Source: Hyalangium gracile
Lineage (GTDB): Bacteria > Myxococcota > Myxococcia > Myxococcales > Myxococcaceae
Reading direction: 5' to 3'
Assembly (NCBI RefSeq): GCF_020103725.1
Contig: NZ_JAHXBG010000009.1
Coordinates: 1 to 64,000 of the forward strand
DNA: 64,000 nt
The translations under genes were made by a program, and so were the position numbers. Positions 61,040 to 64,000 of this stretch are shown here, one piece after another. The first letter of the stretch is position 1; each line of letters opens with the position of its first letter. The notes beneath the pieces were generated by a model. The model did not search any database and was not told the origin of the DNA. It saw only the letters and a program-made list of their open reading frames with translations.

Positions 61040-61653
61040 CAGTTCACCCGCATCCCTTCCACCGTGTACACAGCCCGGCATCCCTTGATGCACGTGCAGT
61101 TCTTCGTGCCCGGGATGAAGTCGTCGATCAGCGTTCCACACGCCCGCTGCACGTCATACCCGTTCGGCGTGGGGCCCGGAGGCTGCACGCCGCCATCACT
61201 CTCCGGCACGCCGCCATCCACCAGCCGCGCGCAGCTGCGGCCGATCAAGTCATCCTGGCTGCTGCTCAAGAGGAGGGTGTCCAGCGTCTCCTCGATCTGC
61301 GCGCCCTCGCAGCCACTGCCGCAGCCCGCCAGCGTGGCCGCCACGCGCTGCACGGACACCACCCGCTGCCCGGTGTAGTCCGCGTCGCGAGAGAATCCCT
61401 GCACCGTCAGCCAGCCCTCGTCCCCGCTCGTGTTGCGCGAGAAGGTGCCCTCGAAGCGGAGGGGCCCCGCATCGCTGAGCTGGACGATGCCCCCTGGGTT
61501 CGTGGTGCAGGTGGTCCGCGACCAGTCGATGGTGGCATCGAACCGGAAGGTCCCCAGCACCTGGTCTCCCGGGTACTGGGGTTCGGACAGACAAGCGACG
61601 GCCGCCATCACGAGGATGGGGAAGGAGAGGAGGACGTATCTTCGCAGGCGCAT
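61039..61653 (-). CDS. predicted lipoprotein, unknown function
   Basis: This 204-residue protein has a signal peptide with lipobox VMAAVAC (Cys19). The mature part has eight or more Cys, among them [15 protein letters not shown] and CTCIKGC, so disulfides are likely. A proline/aspartate linker ([17 protein letters not shown]) separates two parts. No family was recognised. The stop overlaps the queC start (TGATG). Confidence 0.75.
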   Translation of the reverse strand: MRLRRYVLLSFPILVMAAVACLSEPQYPGDQVLGTFRFDATIDWSRTTCTTNPGGIVQLSDAGPLRFEGTFSRNTSGDEGWLTVQGFSRDADYTGQRVVSVQRVAATLAGCGSGCEGAQIEETLDTLLLSSSQDDLIGRSCARLVDGGVPESDGGVQPPGPTPNGYDVQRACGTLIDDFIPGTKNCTCIKGCRAVYTVEGMRVN

Positions 61654-61666
61654 GGCGCCGCGCAGC

Positions 61667-64000
61667 CTACACGAGCTCGAGCACCGTGAGGGCGACTGCG
61701 CGGAACGCCGGGCTGGCGACGAGCACCGCCCCCTCATCCACGTCCATCGGGTCTCCGCCCCGCATGTCGGGGTCCAGCCGGGCCAGCACCCGCCCCGCCG
61801 CCAGGGAGGTAGGCATCGCGCGGAAGGCCTCCACCGCCGCCTCCTCCAGGCCCTCCACCGGGCCTGGACGCGCCAGAGCCACGCCCTTCTCCCCCAGGCT
61901 CAGCGCCAGGGCGCAGAGGTAGCCCAGCTCCACCGGACCGAAGCACGTGAGCGCGCCCGCGCCCAGCACCAGCTCCTCCGGGCTGGCCAGCCAGGCCTCC
62001 ACGCCGCCGACGGGATCCAGCAGCACCTGCGTGCCGCCCGCCCCCAGCTTCTTGAGGATGGGCCGGAGCGCCACGTACACCCGAGGAAGGCGCTCCTCCG
62101 TCACCGGCAGGAGGCCCGAAGGCATGGGGTGGCGGAAGCCGCTCGGCGGCTTCGGCAGGGGTAGCACGTGCACGGAGGGCGCCATCAGCTCGCTGTCGGA
62201 CAGCACCGCGGCGACGCCGTCCACGCGCTCGGCGGCGTCGGTCCGGCCGAGCTGACGCAGCGCCTCGGCGTACAGCGTCCACCCATCCACGTCGAACGTC
62301 TTCTCCTTCAGCAGCACGGGCCAGAGGCGCGCGGCCAGCCGCGCCCCCTGGATGGAGGGAGAGAGCCGCTCGGCCACCAACCTCGTGGCGCCCACGGAGA
62401 GGGCCTGCCGCTCCAGGAGCCGCTCGGCCAGCTTCACCGCGAAGGGGAAGAGCTGCGCGTCCAGGTAGCCGCGGAGGATCGTCTCCAGCGCCTCGGGCTC
62501 GTCCGTCAGCCGCTCGCGCAGCTGCAGCGCCTCGCCCGTGAGGCCTCGCTCCTCGGCCAGCCGCACCCGCCGCTCCAGCCGCTCCGGCGTCTCCGGCAGC
62601 GCCGCGAGCTGGGCCGCCGCCTCCGCGGGCTTCCCGAGGGCCTCGTAGGCATCGGCCATGCGCTCGCGGTAGGGCTCCAGCGCCTCGGCCCCCGCCAGCG
62701 ACTCCAGGCGTCCGGCCATCGCGACGAAGGCCTCGGCGTCCTGCTTCTCGTCGTACAGCGCCAGCAGGTGCTTCAGCGCCGGGAGGCACGTGCCGTCCTC
62801 CGACAGCGCGCGCTCGAAGGACGCCCGCGCCTTCGGGCGAGCCGCCGCGAAGCGCTCCTCCTGGGGCAACGAGAGCATCACCTCGCCGTACTCCAGCCGC
62901 AGCGCCACCCGGGCCCGCGTGTCCGTCTCTCCCTCGACGAGCGCCGCCAGGGTGAGCACCGCGTCCTCATGACGGCCCTCGGAGCGCTGCAGCTCGAACA
63001 GCTCGCGCAGGAAGGCGGGGCGCCGCTCGGGCCAGCCCTGCTCCACCGCTCGGAGCGCCTCGATGCGCCGCGTGGGAGGCAGCGCCCGGACGTACGCGAG
63101 CACCGCCTCCGCCAGCTCCGTCGGGAGCTGTCCCATCACCGCCAGCAGCCCGGGGAGCCGGTGCTCGAAGTCCGGCCCCGAGACCAGCACCTGGAAGGCG
63201 CGCAGGCGCAGCTCCACCGGAGCCGTCGCCGCGTCCAGCACCTCGCCGCGCAGGATGCCCGCGAGCCCCGCGTCGCGCCCGGCCACGAGGTCCGCCAGCC
63301 GCAGCACCCCCGCGAGGTCCGCCTCCGCCTGCAGGCTCTCCACCAGCCGGCCCACGTGCGAGGTGCTCGCGTCCGGCGCCGCCGCGAGCGCCCAGAGCGC
63401 CTCGCGCACCCGCGCCGCATCCCCCGCCTTCTCGGCCAGGGCCAGCGCGTCGGCGAGCTTGCCGGCCACCATCGCGGGCCCGAAGCCCACCTCCACCGCC
63501 CGAGCAGAGGCCCCGAGCCGCAGGAAGCGCTCGGCCAGCTCCGCGGTGCTCAGCGCCTCGGGCGTCTCGGCCGCGAAGCGCTCGATGACCTCCAGGGCCT
63601 CGGACTTCTCTCCGGCCTGCTCCCAGAGGTCGGCGGCCTCCAGCAGCAGCGCGGGCTTCTCCTCGGCCGTGGAGGAGCGAACCGCCAGCAGCAGCGCCTT
63701 CGCCGCGCGCGGAGCCTCCCCCGAGGCGAGGTAGAGCCGGGCCATCAGCCGCAGCGTGGGCACCTCCGGATCGACAGCGGCGGCGGCCTTCACCGCCTTC
63801 AGCGCGTCCGGGAGGCGTCCCGCGGCCTCGAAGTCCTTCGCCGCGGAGACGAGCAGCTCCTTGTGGGCGCTGCCCTTGGCGAACTCCGCTCGTGCCACGC
63901 GGACCTCGGCGCGCCGGGCGGGCTCGTCGGCCAGCAGGGGCTCCAGGGCCTCCAGCGCGTCGCCGTAGCCAGCGCCCGAGGCTCCTCGCGAGACGACCTT
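61667..64000 (-). CDS. TPR-repeat protein, 5' end beyond the window
   Basis: At least 777 codons are open up to the right edge of the window, so the N-terminus is missing. The visible part is a chain of Ala/Leu/Glu-rich helical repeats typical of tetratricopeptide or related solenoids (for example KDFEAAGRLPDALKAVKAAA and ALEAYEAL-type units). It ends with a C-terminal region LGAGALTCFGPVELGYLCAL that is less repetitive. Similar very long TPR proteins are common in myxobacteria; the role is unknown. It lies 13 bp upstream of the next gene of the right-hand operon and may head or continue that operon. Confidence 0.8.
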   Translation of the reverse strand, partial: KVVSRGASGAGYGDALEALEPLLADEPARRAEVRVARAEFAKGSAHKELLVSAAKDFEAAGRLPDALKAVKAAAAVDPEVPTLRLMARLYLASGEAPRAAKALLLAVRSSTAEEKPALLLEAADLWEQAGEKSEALEVIERFAAETPEALSTAELAERFLRLGASARAVEVGFGPAMVAGKLADALALAEKAGDAARVREALWALAAAPDASTSHVGRLVESLQAEADLAGVLRLADLVAGRDAGLAGILRGEVLDAATAPVELRLRAFQVLVSGPDFEHRLPGLLAVMGQLPTELAEAVLAYVRALPPTRRIEALRAVEQGWPERRPAFLRELFELQRSEGRHEDAVLTLAALVEGETDTRARVALRLEYGEVMLSLPQEERFAAARPKARASFERALSEDGTCLPALKHLLALYDEKQDAEAFVAMAGRLESLAGAEALEPYRERMADAYEALGKPAEAAAQLAALPETPERLERRVRLAEERGLTGEALQLRERLTDEPEALETILRGYLDAQLFPFAVKLAERLLERQALSVGATRLVAERLSPSIQGARLAARLWPVLLKEKTFDVDGWTLYAEALRQLGRTDAAERVDGVAAVLSDSELMAPSVHVLPLPKPPSGFRHPMPSGLLPVTEERLPRVYVALRPILKKLGAGGTQVLLDPVGGVEAWLASPEELVLGAGALTCFGPVELGYLCALALSLGEKGVALARPGPVEGLEEAAVEAFRAMPTSLAAGRVLARLDPDMRGGDPMDVDEGAVLVASPAFRAVALTVLELV

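Overview
The window looks like a chromosomal piece of a myxobacterium of the suborder Cystobacterineae (Archangium/Cystobacter/Stigmatella type). The reasons are the high G+C content, the third-position bias that leaves long antisense open frames, many lipoproteins with Asp-Ala-Gly linkers, a Ser/Thr kinase fused to TPRs, an FHA-sigma54 activator, a DUF2381 (TIGR02268) protein and a SitA-like AHH lipoprotein toxin with an Imm11 immunity protein. No complete rRNA, tRNA, CRISPR array, transposase or prophage was seen.

Layout. Positions 1-1500 hold gene debris (a flavoprotein monooxygenase tail, an unknown C-terminal fragment, a tRNA/tmRNA-like 3' end) around one small lipoprotein gene. Next come a frameshifted secreted pectate-lyase-like protein (1545-4830), a small exported protein, a cation P-type ATPase divergent from an NhaR-like regulator, and a flavodoxin-membrane fusion with a candidate sigma54 promoter. 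From 10.6 to 19 kb lie a kinase-TPR protein, an internally repeated protein, an FHA-sigma54 regulator, a C39-type peptidase, and the SitA-like toxin/Imm11 pair. A complete glycerol/glycerol-3-phosphate ABC transporter operon (glpS-T-P-Q-DUF2160-V) spans 24997-19041. It is followed by AmpG and a membrane-anchored MBL hydrolase.

From 27.9 to 31.7 kb there is a methylthioadenosine salvage set: mtnP, a FabH-like synthase, mtnA and a class II aldolase. The pair MtnA plus aldolase, with no mtnC or mtnD nearby, suggests the DHAP-shunt version of salvage. Then come a large EGF-containing lipoprotein, a HipA-like kinase with a translationally coupled partner, LysR plus an aromatic amino acid hydroxylase, an M28 peptidase, a Nu-class-like GST, a DUF2381/lipoprotein pair, an Fe-alcohol dehydrogenase with an LsrG-like monooxygenase, a DUF4846 protein, an M13 peptidase, an unusual P-domain/endonuclease I fusion, an outer-membrane barrel candidate, a large carboxypeptidase-regulatory-like protein, a zinc-ribbon/HEAT protein, a subtilase and a HemG-like flavodoxin.

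The right end (64000 down to 56663) is one tightly packed minus-strand run: TPR protein, lipoprotein, queC, a VanX-family dipeptidase, three paralogous trypsin-like lipoproteins (one with its catalytic His and Ser replaced), and an internally deleted phosphoesterase remnant. The most interesting items are the SitA-like/Imm11 pair with its divergent C39 peptidase, the protease operon with a dead paralogue, the P-domain/nuclease fusion, the HipA-like kinase pair, and a 29-bp palindromic repeat present twice. Functions come from reading motifs by eye; no database search was run.
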